64,000 nucleotides of DNA, taken from Clostridium frigidicarnis (GTDB taxonomy: Bacteria; Bacillota; Clostridia; Clostridiales; Clostridiaceae). This document shows positions 1 to 9,646 of the stretch, one piece after another; the stretch's first letter is position 1; every line of letters starts with the position of its first letter. The notes below the pieces were generated by a model. It ran no database searches. It was not told the origin of the DNA and saw nothing but the letters and a program-made list of their open reading frames with translations. The position numbers and the translations under genes were made by a program. The stretch lies in assembly GCF_900111985.1 (NCBI RefSeq), contig NZ_FOKI01000002.1, forward strand, positions 62,001-126,000, read 5' to 3'.

Positions 1-245
1 GAGAACTTGTAAATAGTCTTATTAATACAGATGGAGTTTTAACTATTAAAATAGGTGAGGAAAACTATGTTAAGGAAGCAAAAGACTGTAGCGTAATAAC
101 CGCTTCTTATAGTCTTGGAAATGTTCCGGTTGGAACTATAGGGCTTATAGGACCTACCAGAATTCCTTATTCTAAAATAATGACAATTGTTGGCAAAGTT
201 ATGAAAGAGCTTAATGAAAGCTTGAGACAATATAGCGATTATTAG
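1..245 (+). CDS. hrcA: HrcA heat-shock repressor, C-terminal end (5' end outside window)
   Basis: The open frame starts at base 3 and runs to a TAG at 243-245, giving the last 80 residues. The segment GLIGPTRIPYSK is the conserved C-terminal HrcA motif. The frame sits 16 bases before grpE, which is the usual hrcA-grpE-dnaK-dnaJ order. HrcA represses class I heat-shock operons by binding CIRCE; no CIRCE is inside this window because the operon promoter lies upstream. The start is cut off by the window edge. Confidence 0.93.
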   Translation, partial: ELVNSLINTDGVLTIKIGEENYVKEAKDCSVITASYSLGNVPVGTIGLIGPTRIPYSKIMTIVGKVMKELNESLRQYSDY

Positions 246-261
246 AGAAGAGGTGTTAAAC

Positions 262-870
262 ATGAAAAAGAAAGAAAAGAAGGTGGATAACCTGGAGGAA
301 ATGGATACTAAGAAGTGTTCATGCGAAGACACTATAAACAATGACCAGGTAGAAGAAATTAATGAAATTGACAAAGAGGAAAATAATTGTAATGATGAAA
401 AAGAACAATTAAAATCTTCATTACTAAAGACAAAAGATGAGAATCAGAAACTTCAAAATGAAATAGAAGCATTAAAAGATAGATTGCTAAGAACTAGTTC
501 AGAATATGAAAATTATAGAAGAAGAACAGCTAAAGAAAAAGAAGGAATATATACTGATGCATGCGAAGATGTGCTTAAGGATATACTTCCTGTTATAGAT
601 AATTTAGAAAGAGCAGTATCAATTGAAGGTAGTGCTGATGATATAAAAATAGGTGTTGAAATGACTTTAAAGTCTTTTGAAACAGCTTTTGAAAAATTAA
701 ATGTTGAAGAAATAAATACAAATTGCGAATTTGATCCAAATTATCATAATGCTGTTATGCATGTAAATGATGACTCCCTTGGAAACAACTCTATAGTTGA
801 AGTTCTCCAAAAAGGATATAAAAAGGGAGACAAAGTTTTAAGATATAGCATGGTTAAAGTAGCAAACTAA
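262..870 (+). CDS. grpE: GrpE, nucleotide exchange factor of DnaK
   Basis: This 202-residue protein has an acidic, charged N-terminus (about residues 10-45), a long heptad-rich helix (about 45-85) that would form the GrpE dimer coiled coil, and a C-terminal beta domain ending in RYSMVKVAN, all typical of GrpE. GrpE releases ADP from DnaK in the cytoplasmic chaperone cycle. A GTG at 253 is also in frame, but the ATG at 262 has an AGAGAAGAGG ribosome site at a proper distance, so it is chosen. It lies between hrcA and dnaK in one operon. Confidence 0.95.
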   Translation: MKKKEKKVDNLEEMDTKKCSCEDTINNDQVEEINEIDKEENNCNDEKEQLKSSLLKTKDENQKLQNEIEALKDRLLRTSSEYENYRRRTAKEKEGIYTDACEDVLKDILPVIDNLERAVSIEGSADDIKIGVEMTLKSFETAFEKLNVEEINTNCEFDPNYHNAVMHVNDDSLGNNSIVEVLQKGYKKGDKVLRYSMVKVAN

Positions 871-895
871 CAAGGAATTTTAGGAGGTAAATATT

Positions 896-2755
896 ATGGG
901 AAAAGTAATAGGAATCGATTTAGGAACAACTAACTCTTGTGTGGCAGTTATGGAAGGTGGAGAACCAGTAGTTATAACAAACTCAGAAGGAGCAAGAACT
1001 ACTCCATCAGTAGTATCTTTCCAAGCTAATGGAGAGAGACTAGTAGGTCAAGTTGCAAAAAGACAATCAATAACTAATCCAGATAAAACTATAATTTCTA
1101 TAAAAAGACATATGGGAACTGGATATAAGGTTGATATAGATGGTAAGGATTATACTCCACAAGAAATATCAGCAATGGTACTTCAAAAAATAAAAGCAGA
1201 TGCTGAGGCTTATCTTGGAGAAACTGTAACTCAAGCTGTTATAACAGTACCAGCTTATTTCAATGATAGCCAAAGACAAGCAACTAAAGATGCAGGAAAA
1301 ATAGCTGGCTTAGAAGTTTTAAGAATAATAAATGAGCCAACAGCAGCTTCTTTAGCATACGGAATGGATAAGGGTGAAGAATCAGCTCATAAAATCCTAG
1401 TATATGACCTAGGTGGCGGTACTTTCGACGTATCTATATTAGAATTAGGTGACGGAGTATTTGAAGTTAAATCTACAAATGGAGATACAGCTCTAGGTGG
1501 AGATGACTTTGATAACAATGTTATGAACTATATTGCTGAAACTTTCAAATCTGAGAATGGAATAGATTTAAGAAATGATAAGATGGCTCTTCAAAGATTA
1601 AAAGAAGCAGCAGAAAAAGCTAAGATAGAATTATCTTCATCAACTCAAACTAATATAAATCTACCATTTATAACTGCAGATGCAACAGGTCCAAAGCATA
1701 TAGATATGAATTTAACAAGAGCTAAATTCAATGAACTTACTCATGATTTAGTTCAAAGAACCATAGAACCAATGAAAAAGGCTTTAAGTGATGCTGGAGT
1801 TTCTATGAATGAAATAGATAAGATAGTATTAGTTGGTGGATCAACAAGAATACCAGCTGTTCAAGAAGCTGTTAAGAACTTTACTGGAAAAGAACCTTCA
1901 AAGGGAGTTAATCCAGATGAATGTGTTGCAATGGGAGCTGCTATCCAAGCAGGAGTATTAACTGGAGATGTTAAGGATGTATTATTACTAGATGTTACAC
2001 CTTTAACTTTAGGAATAGAAACTTTAGGTGGAGTTGCAACACACTTAATAGAAAGAAATACAACTATACCAACAAGAAAGAGTCAAGTATTCTCTACAGC
2101 AGCAGATGGTCAAACATCAGTTGAAATACACGTAGTTCAAGGGGAAAGACAACTGGCTGCAGATAATAAAACTCTTGGAAGATTTACACTTTCAGGAATA
2201 GCACCAGCACCAAGAGGAATTCCTCAAATAGAAGTTACTTTTGATATAGATGCTAATGGTATAGTAAATGTATCTGCTAAAGATAAAGGAACAGGTAAAG
2301 AAGCTAACATAACAATCACAGCTTCAACTAACCTTTCAGATAATGAAATAGATAGTGCTGTTAAAGAAGCAGAGAAATTTGCAGAAGAAGACAAAAAGAG
2401 AAAAGAATCTATAGAAATTAAAAACAATGCAGATCAATTAGTATATCAAACTGAGAAAACTTTAGGAGAGCTAGGAGATAAGGTTTCTGCTGAAGATAAA
2501 TCTAAGGTTGAAGCTAAGCTTGAAGAATTAAAGAAAATTAAAGATGGAGAAGACTTAGAGGCTATAAAGAAAGCTTCAGAAGAGTTAACTCAAGAATTTT
2601 ATGCTATATCTTCTAAAATGTATCAACAAGCAGGTGGAGCAGAAGGAGCAGAGGGATTTGATCCGAACAACATGGGTGGAGCAGGAAATGCTGGAGCAGA
2701 AGCACCTCATGATGATAATGTTGTAGATGCTGATTTTAAAGTTGATGACAAATAA
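896..2755 (+). CDS. dnaK: DnaK (Hsp70) chaperone
   Basis: This is a full-length 619-residue Hsp70. The N-terminal ATPase opens with the phosphate-binding motif [11 protein letters not shown] (residues about 5-15), followed by further Hsp70 signatures such as [12 protein letters not shown] and [13 protein letters not shown]. The substrate-binding domain covers about 385-500, with a helical lid after it. The Gly/Ala-rich tail ends in DADFKVDDK. It folds and refolds proteins with DnaJ and GrpE. The ribosome site is TTAGGAGGTAAAT just before the ATG. It lies 25 bases after grpE, in the same operon. Confidence 0.98.
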   Translation: MGKVIGIDLGTTNSCVAVMEGGEPVVITNSEGARTTPSVVSFQANGERLVGQVAKRQSITNPDKTIISIKRHMGTGYKVDIDGKDYTPQEISAMVLQKIKADAEAYLGETVTQAVITVPAYFNDSQRQATKDAGKIAGLEVLRIINEPTAASLAYGMDKGEESAHKILVYDLGGGTFDVSILELGDGVFEVKSTNGDTALGGDDFDNNVMNYIAETFKSENGIDLRNDKMALQRLKEAAEKAKIELSSSTQTNINLPFITADATGPKHIDMNLTRAKFNELTHDLVQRTIEPMKKALSDAGVSMNEIDKIVLVGGSTRIPAVQEAVKNFTGKEPSKGVNPDECVAMGAAIQAGVLTGDVKDVLLLDVTPLTLGIETLGGVATHLIERNTTIPTRKSQVFSTAADGQTSVEIHVVQGERQLAADNKTLGRFTLSGIAPAPRGIPQIEVTFDIDANGIVNVSAKDKGTGKEANITITASTNLSDNEIDSAVKEAEKFAEEDKKRKESIEIKNNADQLVYQTEKTLGELGDKVSAEDKSKVEAKLEELKKIKDGEDLEAIKKASEELTQEFYAISSKMYQQAGGAEGAEGFDPNNMGGAGNAGAEAPHDDNVVDADFKVDDK

Positions 2756-2777
2756 TTGAATTTATAATATATTAAAT

Positions 2778-2805
2778 AGGGGAAGGCAAAAGTCTTCCCC
2801 TAATT
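2778..2805 (+). terminator. Hairpin between dnaK and dnaJ (partial terminator or processing stem)
   Basis: The stem AGGGGAAG pairs with CTTCCCCT around an 8-base loop and is followed by TAATTTT. The run of T is short, so read-through into dnaJ is likely. It would lower dnaJ relative to dnaK or stabilise the dnaK message. Confidence 0.6.
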
Positions 2806-2827
2806 TTAAGTAATAGGTGGTGGCTAT

Positions 2828-3937
2828 ATGGCTAAAAAAGATTTTTATGAAGTATTAGGACTACAAAAAGGTGCAAGTGATGATGAAATAAAAAAAGCAT
2901 TCAGGAAATTAGCTATTAAATACCATCCAGATAAAAATGCAGGAAACAAAGAAGCAGAAGAAAAATTTAAAGAAATAAATGAGGCATATCAAGTTTTAAG
3001 TGATCCAGAAAAGAAAGCTAGATATGATCAGTTTGGTACTGCTGACTTTGAAGGTTCTGGATTTGGTGGATCTGGATTTGGTGGAATGGATTTTGATCTT
3101 GGAGATATATTTGGTGATATATTTGGTGGCTTCGGTGGAGGTTCAAGAAGAAGAAGAGGTGGACCAGAAAAAGGTTTAGATCTTGAGTATAGATTGAACT
3201 TGAAATTTGAAGAAGCTGTATTTGGAGTTAAAAAAGATGTAAAGATAACAAGAAGTGAATCTTGTGAAGTTTGTAATGGAACAGGAGCTAAGAATGGAAC
3301 CTCTCCTACTACATGTGACAAATGTGGTGGAAGTGGACAAATGAGAGTGCAAAGACAAACTCCATTAGGAACTTTTGCAAGTGTCTCTACATGTGATAAA
3401 TGCGGGGGACGCGGAAAAATAATATTAAATCCATGTAATTCATGTCATGGTGCAGGAAAGAAGAAAAAACAAGTATCTATTTCGGTTAATATACCAGCAG
3501 GTGTAGATACTGGAAATGTAATTCCACTTAGAGGACAAGGTGAGCATGGAAGTCATGGTGGACCAGCAGGAGATTTATATATAAGTTTATATGTTGAACC
3601 ACATAACTTCTTTAAGAGAAATGGCTTTGACATATATGTAGATACACATATACCAATGACAAAAGCAGCACTAGGAACAGAGATTAAGGTTAAAACAGTT
3701 GATGGAGATGTAAGTTATGATATACCAGAAGGTACTCAACCAGGAACTGTTTTTAGATTAAAGGGGAAAGGTGTTCCAAGAGTCAATTCTTCAGGTCGTG
3801 GAGATCAATATGTAAATGTGATTGTTGATGTACCTAAGAATTTAAATGAGGGTCAAAAGGAAGCGTTAAATGCATTTATTGAGGCTTCAGGAGAAGAGTC
3901 AGAAAAAAAGAAGAAAAAAGGTTTTTTTCACAAATAA
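2828..3937 (+). CDS. dnaJ: DnaJ (Hsp40) co-chaperone
   Basis: This is a 369-residue type I DnaJ. The J domain (about 5-70) carries KYHPDKN with the HPD motif needed to stimulate DnaK ATPase. A Gly/Phe-rich linker (about 73-110) follows. Four zinc repeats start near residue 145: [24 protein letters not shown] and CNSCHGAG. The C-terminal substrate domains follow, with a Lys-rich tail. The ribosome site is AGGTGG before the ATG. It is the last heat-shock gene, and a hairpin follows it. Confidence 0.97.
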   Translation: MAKKDFYEVLGLQKGASDDEIKKAFRKLAIKYHPDKNAGNKEAEEKFKEINEAYQVLSDPEKKARYDQFGTADFEGSGFGGSGFGGMDFDLGDIFGDIFGGFGGGSRRRRGGPEKGLDLEYRLNLKFEEAVFGVKKDVKITRSESCEVCNGTGAKNGTSPTTCDKCGGSGQMRVQRQTPLGTFASVSTCDKCGGRGKIILNPCNSCHGAGKKKKQVSISVNIPAGVDTGNVIPLRGQGEHGSHGGPAGDLYISLYVEPHNFFKRNGFDIYVDTHIPMTKAALGTEIKVKTVDGDVSYDIPEGTQPGTVFRLKGKGVPRVNSSGRGDQYVNVIVDVPKNLNEGQKEALNAFIEASGEESEKKKKKGFFHK

Positions 3938-3962
3938 TAAAAAACAAAAAATATTTTAAAAG

Positions 3963-3996
3963 AGCTTAGTCTTTTGATACAATAAGACTAAGCTTT
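3963..3996 (+). terminator. Terminator after dnaJ
   Basis: An 11-bp perfect stem (AGCTTAGTCTT with AAGACTAAGCT) with a 10-base loop is followed by a short T-rich stretch. It closes the heat-shock operon 25 bases after dnaJ. Confidence 0.65.
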
Positions 3997-4098
3997 AGTC
4001 TATGTAGACATAATTATATATAGAGGGTAAAATATAGTACATAATAGATAATTGAGAATGTAGGATTTAAATTAGTATTTTGGGAAGGAATTGATAAT

Positions 4099-5040
4099 AT
4101 GAACGGTACTTGGATAGAAGTAAAGATTATAACGAAATCAGAAGCACTAGAGCCTGTTCAAGGTATATTTTATGGATTAGATGTTAAAGGGGTAGCCATA
4201 GAAGACCCAAATGATATATTAGGAAGAGAACAGGGACCATTGACTTGGGATTTTGCAGATTTAAATGTATTAGAGCATAAAGGAAATGCTGCAGTGGTAA
4301 AAGGCTATTTCTCTTTAGAAGACAATATAGAAGAAGTTATTAAGTACATAAAAGGAAAACTAAATGAGCTTAAGGAAATGGGAATAGACATCGGAGAAGG
4401 TAAAGTTGAGTATGAAGAAGTTAAAGAAGAAGATTGGGCTAATAATTGGAAAAAGTATTACAAACCGACTAAAATAGGTGAAAAAATAGTTGTTAAGCCA
4501 ATTTGGGAAGAGTACAATGTGGATCAGGAAGAATTGATTATAGAGATAGATCCAGGTATGGCATTTGGAACAGGAACTCATGAAACAACAAGAATGTGTG
4601 TAGCTTCACTAGAAAAGTATATAAAAGAAAATACTGTTGTGTTTGATATAGGAACAGGATCAGGAATACTTGCAATAGCTGCTGCAAGGCTTGGAGCAAA
4701 GCATGCAATTGGAGTTGATTTAGATCCTGTAGCAGTAGAGTCAGCTAAAGAAAATGTTGGATATAATAAATTAAATAACATTGAAATTTTAGAGGGAAAT
4801 CTTCTTGATGTAGTAGAAGGAAAAGCAGATTTAGTTGTAGCTAATATAATAGCGGAAGTAATATGTATATTAGTAGATGATGTTAAGAAAGTATTAAATA
4901 AAAATGGATTGTTTATAACATCAGGAATAATTCATGAGAGAGTAGAAATGGTAACTGATAAGCTTGAAAGTTCAGGCTTTGAAGTTGTTGAGATAAACAA
5001 AGACGGAGAATGGAATTGTATAGTAGCTAAAATAAAGTAA
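4099..5040 (+). CDS. prmA: PrmA, ribosomal protein L11 methyltransferase
   Basis: The protein has 313 residues, as usual for PrmA. The N-terminal substrate-recognition domain is followed by an AdoMet-binding Rossmann domain with [13 protein letters not shown] near residue 182. The sequence [14 protein letters not shown], typical of PrmA, lies just before it, and the NIIAEV motif comes later (about residue 250). It methylates L11 on the ribosome. The gene commonly follows dnaJ in clostridia and pairs with rsmE. The ribosome site GGAAGGA precedes the ATG. Confidence 0.95.
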   Translation: MNGTWIEVKIITKSEALEPVQGIFYGLDVKGVAIEDPNDILGREQGPLTWDFADLNVLEHKGNAAVVKGYFSLEDNIEEVIKYIKGKLNELKEMGIDIGEGKVEYEEVKEEDWANNWKKYYKPTKIGEKIVVKPIWEEYNVDQEELIIEIDPGMAFGTGTHETTRMCVASLEKYIKENTVVFDIGTGSGILAIAAARLGAKHAIGVDLDPVAVESAKENVGYNKLNNIEILEGNLLDVVEGKADLVVANIIAEVICILVDDVKKVLNKNGLFITSGIIHERVEMVTDKLESSGFEVVEINKDGEWNCIVAKIK

Positions 5041-5059
5041 TTTTAGAGGAGAATTTTAT

Positions 5060-5809
5060 ATGCATAAGTTTTTTGCAAATTGTGAAATGGTAAATGACAG
5101 TTATGCCACTATTACAGGAGATGATGTAAAACACATCTATAAAGTATTAAGGCTTAATTGTGGTGATGAAGTAGTAATAAACAATGAGCAAGGAAAAGAA
5201 TATCTTGGTGAAATAGAAGAAATAACTAAACAATATGTTAAAGTGAAAATAATAGAAGAGATTGAAATAAATAGCGAAAGCAATTTAAATATAACTCTTT
5301 TTCAGGGGCTACCTAAATCAACGAAAATGGACTTAGTTGTACAAAAGTGTACTGAATTAGGGGTAAACACATTTGTACCAATAATAACTTCAAGAGTTGA
5401 TGTTAAACTTAAGGGAGAATTCAAAAAGCTTGATAGGCTTCAAAGAATTGCTCTTGAAGCTTGCAAGCAATGTAAAAGAGCGAAAGTTCCAAAAGTTTTA
5501 GAGCCAATTGATTTTAAGGAAATGATAAAGTCATTAGAAGATATGAATTTAGTTGTAGTTCCCTATGAAAATGCAACAGGTAACGGCATTAGAACCATGA
5601 AAAACTTAATTAAAAAAAATGCTTTAAAGAATGTTGCTATAATAGTAGGACCAGAAGGTGGTTTTGAAGAAGAAGAAATAGAAGCTTTAGAAGAGAAAAA
5701 AGCTTACATTGTTACATTAGGACCAAGAATATTAAGAACAGAAACGGCAGGATTTGTTTGTGTTTCTTTAATTCAATACGAGTTAGGAGACTTAGGAGGA
5801 AATATTTAA
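5060..5809 (+). CDS. rsmE: RsmE, 16S rRNA m3U1498 methyltransferase
   Basis: This 249-residue SPOUT-family enzyme has an N-terminal PUA-like domain (about 1-70) and a C-terminal knot carrying GPEGGFEEEE near residue 198 and LGPRILRTETA near residue 222, both diagnostic of RsmE. It methylates U1498 in 16S rRNA. The ribosome site TAGAGGAG precedes its ATG. The stop overlaps the mtaB start by one base (TAATG), implying translational coupling. Confidence 0.95.
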   Translation: MHKFFANCEMVNDSYATITGDDVKHIYKVLRLNCGDEVVINNEQGKEYLGEIEEITKQYVKVKIIEEIEINSESNLNITLFQGLPKSTKMDLVVQKCTELGVNTFVPIITSRVDVKLKGEFKKLDRLQRIALEACKQCKRAKVPKVLEPIDFKEMIKSLEDMNLVVVPYENATGNGIRTMKNLIKKNALKNVAIIVGPEGGFEEEEIEALEEKKAYIVTLGPRILRTETAGFVCVSLIQYELGDLGGNI

Positions 5810-7134
5810 TGAAAGTAGCATTTTCAACACTAGGATGCAGAGTAAATGTTTATGAGTCAGAGGCCATGGCTGAAAAATTCATAAGAGAAGGATATGAAGT
5901 TGTTGATTTTACAAAAGTTGCTGATGTGTATGTAATAAACACTTGTACAGTTACTAATATGGGAGATAAAAAATCAAGACAAATTATAGGTAGAGCTAGA
6001 AGATTAAATAATGATGCTGTAATAGCAGTAGTAGGATGCTATTCACAAATAGCTCCAAATGAGATAAGTGCCATAGAGGGTGTAGATGTAGTTTTAGGAA
6101 CAAGAAACAAGGGAGAGATTGTCTATTGGGTTAATAGAGCTATAGATGAGCAAACTCAAATTATTCAAGTTGCAGATAATATAATAAAAAATAATGTTTT
6201 TGAGGATTTAAATATAGAGGAATATCAAGATAAAACAAGAGCATTTTTAAAGATACAAGATGGATGTAATAGATTTTGTTCCTACTGTCTAATACCTTAT
6301 GCAAGGGGTGGAGTATGCAGTAAAAAACCAGAAAGGATAGTTGAAGAAATTACAAAACTTGCTCAACATGGATTTAAGGAAATAATTCTTTCAGGTATAC
6401 ATACAGCATCTTATGGAGTAGATTTAGAGGATAATATAACATTAGTGGATATTTTAGAGAAGATAGAAGATATAGATGGAATAGAAAGAGTAAGAATAGG
6501 TTCAATAGATCCAACCTTTTTTACAGAAGATGTTAGGAATAGAATAATTAAGCTTAAAAAATTATGTCCTCATTTTCATTTATCTCTTCAAAGTGGATGC
6601 GATGAAACTTTAAAAAGAATGAATAGAAGATACACATCAAAGGAATATGAAGATATAGTAATAATGTTACAAGAGGCTTTCGAGAATGTTTCTATAACTA
6701 CAGATGTCATAGTTGGATTTCCTGGAGAAACCGAGGATGAATTTAATAAAACATTTGAATTTTTAAGTAAAATTAAGTTGTCGAAAATGCATATATTTAA
6801 ATTTAGTCCGAGAAAAGGAACAAAAGCAGCATCTATGGAAAATCAGATAGATGGAAGTGTAAAGGAACAAAGAAGCAAAGTGTTAATAAATTTAAATAAT
6901 AAGAATGAAAATGACTTTATGAAGAAATTCGAAAAGACAACAACATCTGTATTGTTTGAAGAAGAAATAGAGGGTAAAGAAGGGTTATATCAAGGATATA
7001 CTCCTAATTATGTGAAAGTAGTTGCTAAAAGTAGCAGTTCCTCAATAATAGGTGAAATTTTAGATACAAAGATACTAAATATCAAAAATGATGTATTAGA
7101 GGGTGAAATTTTATCTGATAGACACTGTAGGTAA
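5809..7134 (+). CDS. mtaB: MtaB, tRNA t6A37 methylthiotransferase
   Basis: This 441-residue radical-SAM methylthiotransferase would make ms2t6A37 in tRNA. The N-terminal UPF0004 domain starts with FSTLGCRVNVYES. The radical-SAM cluster site CNRFCSYC is near residues 153-160, and a TRAM-like RNA-binding domain lies at the C-terminus (about 375-440). The start chosen is the ATG overlapping the rsmE stop, preceded by TTAGGAGG. The frame extends further upstream, but only into rsmE in another reading frame. Confidence 0.93.
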   Translation: MKVAFSTLGCRVNVYESEAMAEKFIREGYEVVDFTKVADVYVINTCTVTNMGDKKSRQIIGRARRLNNDAVIAVVGCYSQIAPNEISAIEGVDVVLGTRNKGEIVYWVNRAIDEQTQIIQVADNIIKNNVFEDLNIEEYQDKTRAFLKIQDGCNRFCSYCLIPYARGGVCSKKPERIVEEITKLAQHGFKEIILSGIHTASYGVDLEDNITLVDILEKIEDIDGIERVRIGSIDPTFFTEDVRNRIIKLKKLCPHFHLSLQSGCDETLKRMNRRYTSKEYEDIVIMLQEAFENVSITTDVIVGFPGETEDEFNKTFEFLSKIKLSKMHIFKFSPRKGTKAASMENQIDGSVKEQRSKVLINLNNKNENDFMKKFEKTTTSVLFEEEIEGKEGLYQGYTPNYVKVVAKSSSSSIIGEILDTKILNIKNDVLEGEILSDRHCR

Positions 7135-7176
7135 AACTAAGGAATGAAGATTCATTCTATAAAAGGAGGTGATACA

Positions 7177-7521
7177 ATGGATGATTGTATATTCTGCAAG
7201 ATAGTAAATAAAGAAATACCATCTACAAAAGTATATGAGGATGATAAAGTTTTGGCATTTAAGGATATTAGTCCGGAAGCTCCTGTTCACATAGTTATAG
7301 TACCTAAGGAGCATATTAGGAGTACTAATGAATTAAATGAGAACAATGCATCAATAGTAGCACATATATTTATTATTATTAATAAGATAGCAGAAGAACA
7401 AGGTATAAAGGATAGTGGATATAGGATTATAAACAATTGTGGAGAACATGGTGGTCAAACAGTAAATCATATTCATTTTCATCTTTTAGGAGGAAGAAAT
7501 TTATCATGGCCTCCAGGTTAA
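7177..7521 (+). CDS. HIT-family nucleotide-binding protein (HinT-like)
   Basis: A small 114-residue protein starts DDCIFCKIVNKEIPS and carries the histidine triad motif HIHFHLLGG near residues 98-106. HinT-type enzymes hydrolyse adenosine phosphoramidates or acyl-adenylates. The ribosome site AAAAGGAGGTGA lies 6 bases before the ATG at 7177; an upstream in-frame ATG at 7144 lacks a good site. It lies between mtaB and rpsU, as in many clostridia. Confidence 0.93.
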   Translation: MDDCIFCKIVNKEIPSTKVYEDDKVLAFKDISPEAPVHIVIVPKEHIRSTNELNENNASIVAHIFIIINKIAEEQGIKDSGYRIINNCGEHGGQTVNHIHFHLLGGRNLSWPPG

Positions 7522-7539
7522 AAAAAATTAACTAAATTC

Positions 7540-7569
7540 TTGACATGATATAAAATACTGTTATATAAT
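7540..7569 (+). promoter_or_regulatory. Sigma-A type promoter for rpsU
   Basis: TTGACA at 7540-7545 and TATAAT at 7564-7569 are 18 bases apart. They lie just after the HIT gene and 80 bases before rpsU, so rpsU has its own promoter and a roughly 70-base leader. Confidence 0.75.
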
Positions 7570-7648
7570 TAGATGTGTGCTATTGAGAGCCCACAAGCTG
7601 CAATTTTTATATCTATAAGAATTGAGCTAGCGGAGGGAGGGATAGTAA

Positions 7649-7825
7649 ATGTCAGAAATCAAAGTTGGAGAAAACGAGACACTAGAGAGTGCATTAAGAA
7701 GATTTAAGAAAAAGTGCGCTAGAGCTGGAGTTCTTTCAGAGGTCAGGAAGAGAGAACACTACGAGAAGCCAAGCGTAAAGAGAAAGAAAAAATCAGAAGC
7801 TGCTAGAAAGAGAAAGTTCAAATAA
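7649..7825 (+). CDS. rpsU: Ribosomal protein bS21
   Basis: The 58-residue basic protein begins [19 protein letters not shown] and ends in a Lys/Arg-rich tail, matching bS21 in length and sequence. It binds the 30S subunit and helps in initiation. The ribosome site GGAGGGAGGGA lies 7 bases before the ATG. It has its own promoter, and the usual clostridial next gene, yqeY, appears only as a remnant. Confidence 0.97.
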   Translation: MSEIKVGENETLESALRRFKKKCARAGVLSEVRKREHYEKPSVKRKKKSEAARKRKFK

Positions 7826-7851
7826 AACTTTCTTTAAAGAAGGTAAATAAT

Positions 7852-7992
7852 ATGCCGCAAACAGGAAATTTACAAACTTACCTTCCGCAGCAAATAATGA
7901 ACAAAAAACTTATATCCACAATTAGTAGAAAAGCAGCTGAAAGTGGGTGCAAATAGCATCAGGATATGGGAATGTTTAGTTGGGAATTAATT
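7852..7992 (+). pseudogene. Decayed yqeY (GatB/YqeY-domain) remnant
   Basis: An ATG at 7852 with AAGAAGG upstream opens a 34-codon frame ending at TAG 7954-7956. The translation contains LQTYLPQQ and later AESGCK, a stop, and then HQDMGM in the same frame. From memory, YqeY proteins have the order L-x-x-YLP-x-Q ... I-x-E-x-GA ... DMGKVM at this spacing, and yqeY is the usual neighbour of rpsU. The N-terminal half and the C-terminal end are missing. It is most simply a deletion-scarred pseudogene. Whether the 34-residue peptide is made is unknown. Confidence 0.55.
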
Positions 7993-8043
7993 TTTTTAAC
8001 TAGCTGTATAAGTTCATGAAAAATTAATATTAAAATAAAAATA

Positions 8044-8072
8044 AAAGAACTCACTTTTGTGAGTTCTTTTTT
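8044..8072 (+). terminator. Terminator after rpsU and the yqeY remnant
   Basis: A perfect 11-bp stem (AAAGAACTCAC with GTGAGTTCTTT), a 4-base loop and a T run form a strong intrinsic terminator. Confidence 0.9.
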
Positions 8073-8216
8073 CTTGGAAAAATTAAAAAAATAGATAGTA
8101 TAAATAATAGTAAACGGGTATTAAAGGTATTAAATAGTTTCAATACATATAAAATAGTCATTAAAAGAGCAATCTTCTCATAAATTTAGTATGAAAATAT
8201 TTTTAGGGGTGAGAAG

Positions 8217-8492
8217 ATGGAAAGTAAGTTTAGAAAAGCAAAGGAACATTTTGCAGAAACATTAGATATTCCTACAGATATAGTGTTAGACCTTCCAAGA
8301 ATAATTATAAAGGCTAATGAGGAAATAACTATAGAAAACCACAAGGGTATAATAAGTTTTGATGATGAAAGAGTAAGATTAGATTCTAAAATGGGTGTAA
8401 TTTTAGTGGAGGGTGAAAATTTCCAAATAGTTTTTATGGGGGGAAGTACTTTAATTTTGAAGGGTAAATTTAAGGGTGTAAAATATGAATAA
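8217..8492 (+). CDS. yqfC: Sporulation protein YqfC
   Basis: This 91-residue protein matches YqfC in size and contains DIVLDLPRI and the phrase ENHKGIISFDDERVRL, typical of the YabP/YqfC family of sporulation proteins. It overlaps the start of yqfD by 8 bases, the normal yqfCD arrangement, which is under mother-cell sigma-E control in Bacillus. The ribosome site GGGGTGAG precedes the ATG. Its molecular role is not established. Confidence 0.9.
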   Translation: MESKFRKAKEHFAETLDIPTDIVLDLPRIIIKANEEITIENHKGIISFDDERVRLDSKMGVILVEGENFQIVFMGGSTLILKGKFKGVKYE

Positions 8493-9627
8493 AAATATAA
8501 AAGAATTTCTTAAAAGAGGATGTTTTGTAATTGAAATTCAAAACTTACACCCAGAAAAAATAATTAATACTTTATGGAAAAGTGGAATAAATGTTAGAAA
8601 TATTAGAAGAGAATCTATTGTTAAATGGATTATAGAAGTAGATTCTCAAGACTACTCAAAAGTAAGAGAATTAGTTAAAGAGAATAATGGAAAATTAAAA
8701 ATAATAAAGACCAAAGGACTTTTAAGTTATTTTATAAAAGTAAAAAGTCATGGGTTTTTATATGTTGGAATATTAGTTTTTTTTATGCTTATATATGGTT
8801 ATTCATGTTATATATGGGACATATCTATAAATACAGACAAATACTTATCGCCTTTTGAAGTGAGAAAGTACTTATTGGAAGAAGGTATAAAACCAGGTAC
8901 TAGAAAAAATTCAATAAATGTATATGATACAGAAAAAAGATTAATGGAAAAAGACTCGAGAATCATGTGGGCTAGAGCTAGGTTTGAAGGATCTAGATTT
9001 AAAGTAGACATAGAAGAAAGACAAAATCCTCCCAAGATAGTTGAACAAGATAATAAAGATGATATTGTAGCAAAAATGGATGCTGAAATAATAAGGGTTT
9101 ATACTACAAAAGGAACTTCATTGGTGAAAAAGGGTGATATGGTAAAGGCTGGGGATGTTTTAATAAAGGGTGTACAAGGAAAAGAAGAATCACTTTATGA
9201 AACACCAGCAGAAGGAGATGTTATTGCAAAAACTTTTTATGAAGATAAGGAACAGGTACCTATAAAAGGAGTACGCAGAGAACAAACTGGTAATATGCAT
9301 AAAAGTATATATATAGAAATAATGGGTAAAAAACTTTATCTTAAAAAATGTGAGGATAAATTTGAAAAATATGATAAAATAGAAGAAAGTGGGTTAATTT
9401 TTAAGAAAACAGATTACTATGAAGTTAAGGAAAACGAATTTCAATTAGATAAGGATGAAACTATTAATGAATTATCTAGCAAAATGAAGGAAAATATGAA
9501 AAAAAATTTAGATAAAAGTTCTAAAATTCTAGATACTATTGTTAAGGATGAAATAGATGGAGATAATCTCATAGTAAGAGTTGTGTTTGTAGTTGAGCAA
9601 AATATAGCTGATAAGCCTGCTAATTAA
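8485..9627 (+). CDS. yqfD: Sporulation protein YqfD
   Basis: The 380-residue protein has a short N-terminal cytoplasmic domain, one membrane segment near residues 89-110, and a large outer domain, the layout of YqfD. It overlaps yqfC and is followed by the HD-domain gene pgpH, as in most spore-forming Firmicutes. In Bacillus, yqfCD are mother-cell genes; function is inferred from family and context only. Confidence 0.9.
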   Translation: MNKNIKEFLKRGCFVIEIQNLHPEKIINTLWKSGINVRNIRRESIVKWIIEVDSQDYSKVRELVKENNGKLKIIKTKGLLSYFIKVKSHGFLYVGILVFFMLIYGYSCYIWDISINTDKYLSPFEVRKYLLEEGIKPGTRKNSINVYDTEKRLMEKDSRIMWARARFEGSRFKVDIEERQNPPKIVEQDNKDDIVAKMDAEIIRVYTTKGTSLVKKGDMVKAGDVLIKGVQGKEESLYETPAEGDVIAKTFYEDKEQVPIKGVRREQTGNMHKSIYIEIMGKKLYLKKCEDKFEKYDKIEESGLIFKKTDYYEVKENEFQLDKDETINELSSKMKENMKKNLDKSSKILDTIVKDEIDGDNLIVRVVFVVEQNIADKPAN

Positions 9628-9646
9628 TATAAAGAGGGTGATAAGC

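Noticed and set aside
1-262. CIRCE operator
   Set aside because: No TTAGCACTC-N9-GAGTGCTAA was found; the heat-shock promoter lies upstream of the window.
3028-3358. Minus-strand open frames inside dnaJ
   Set aside because: They are shadows of the Gly-rich and Cys-rich dnaJ region with no own signals.
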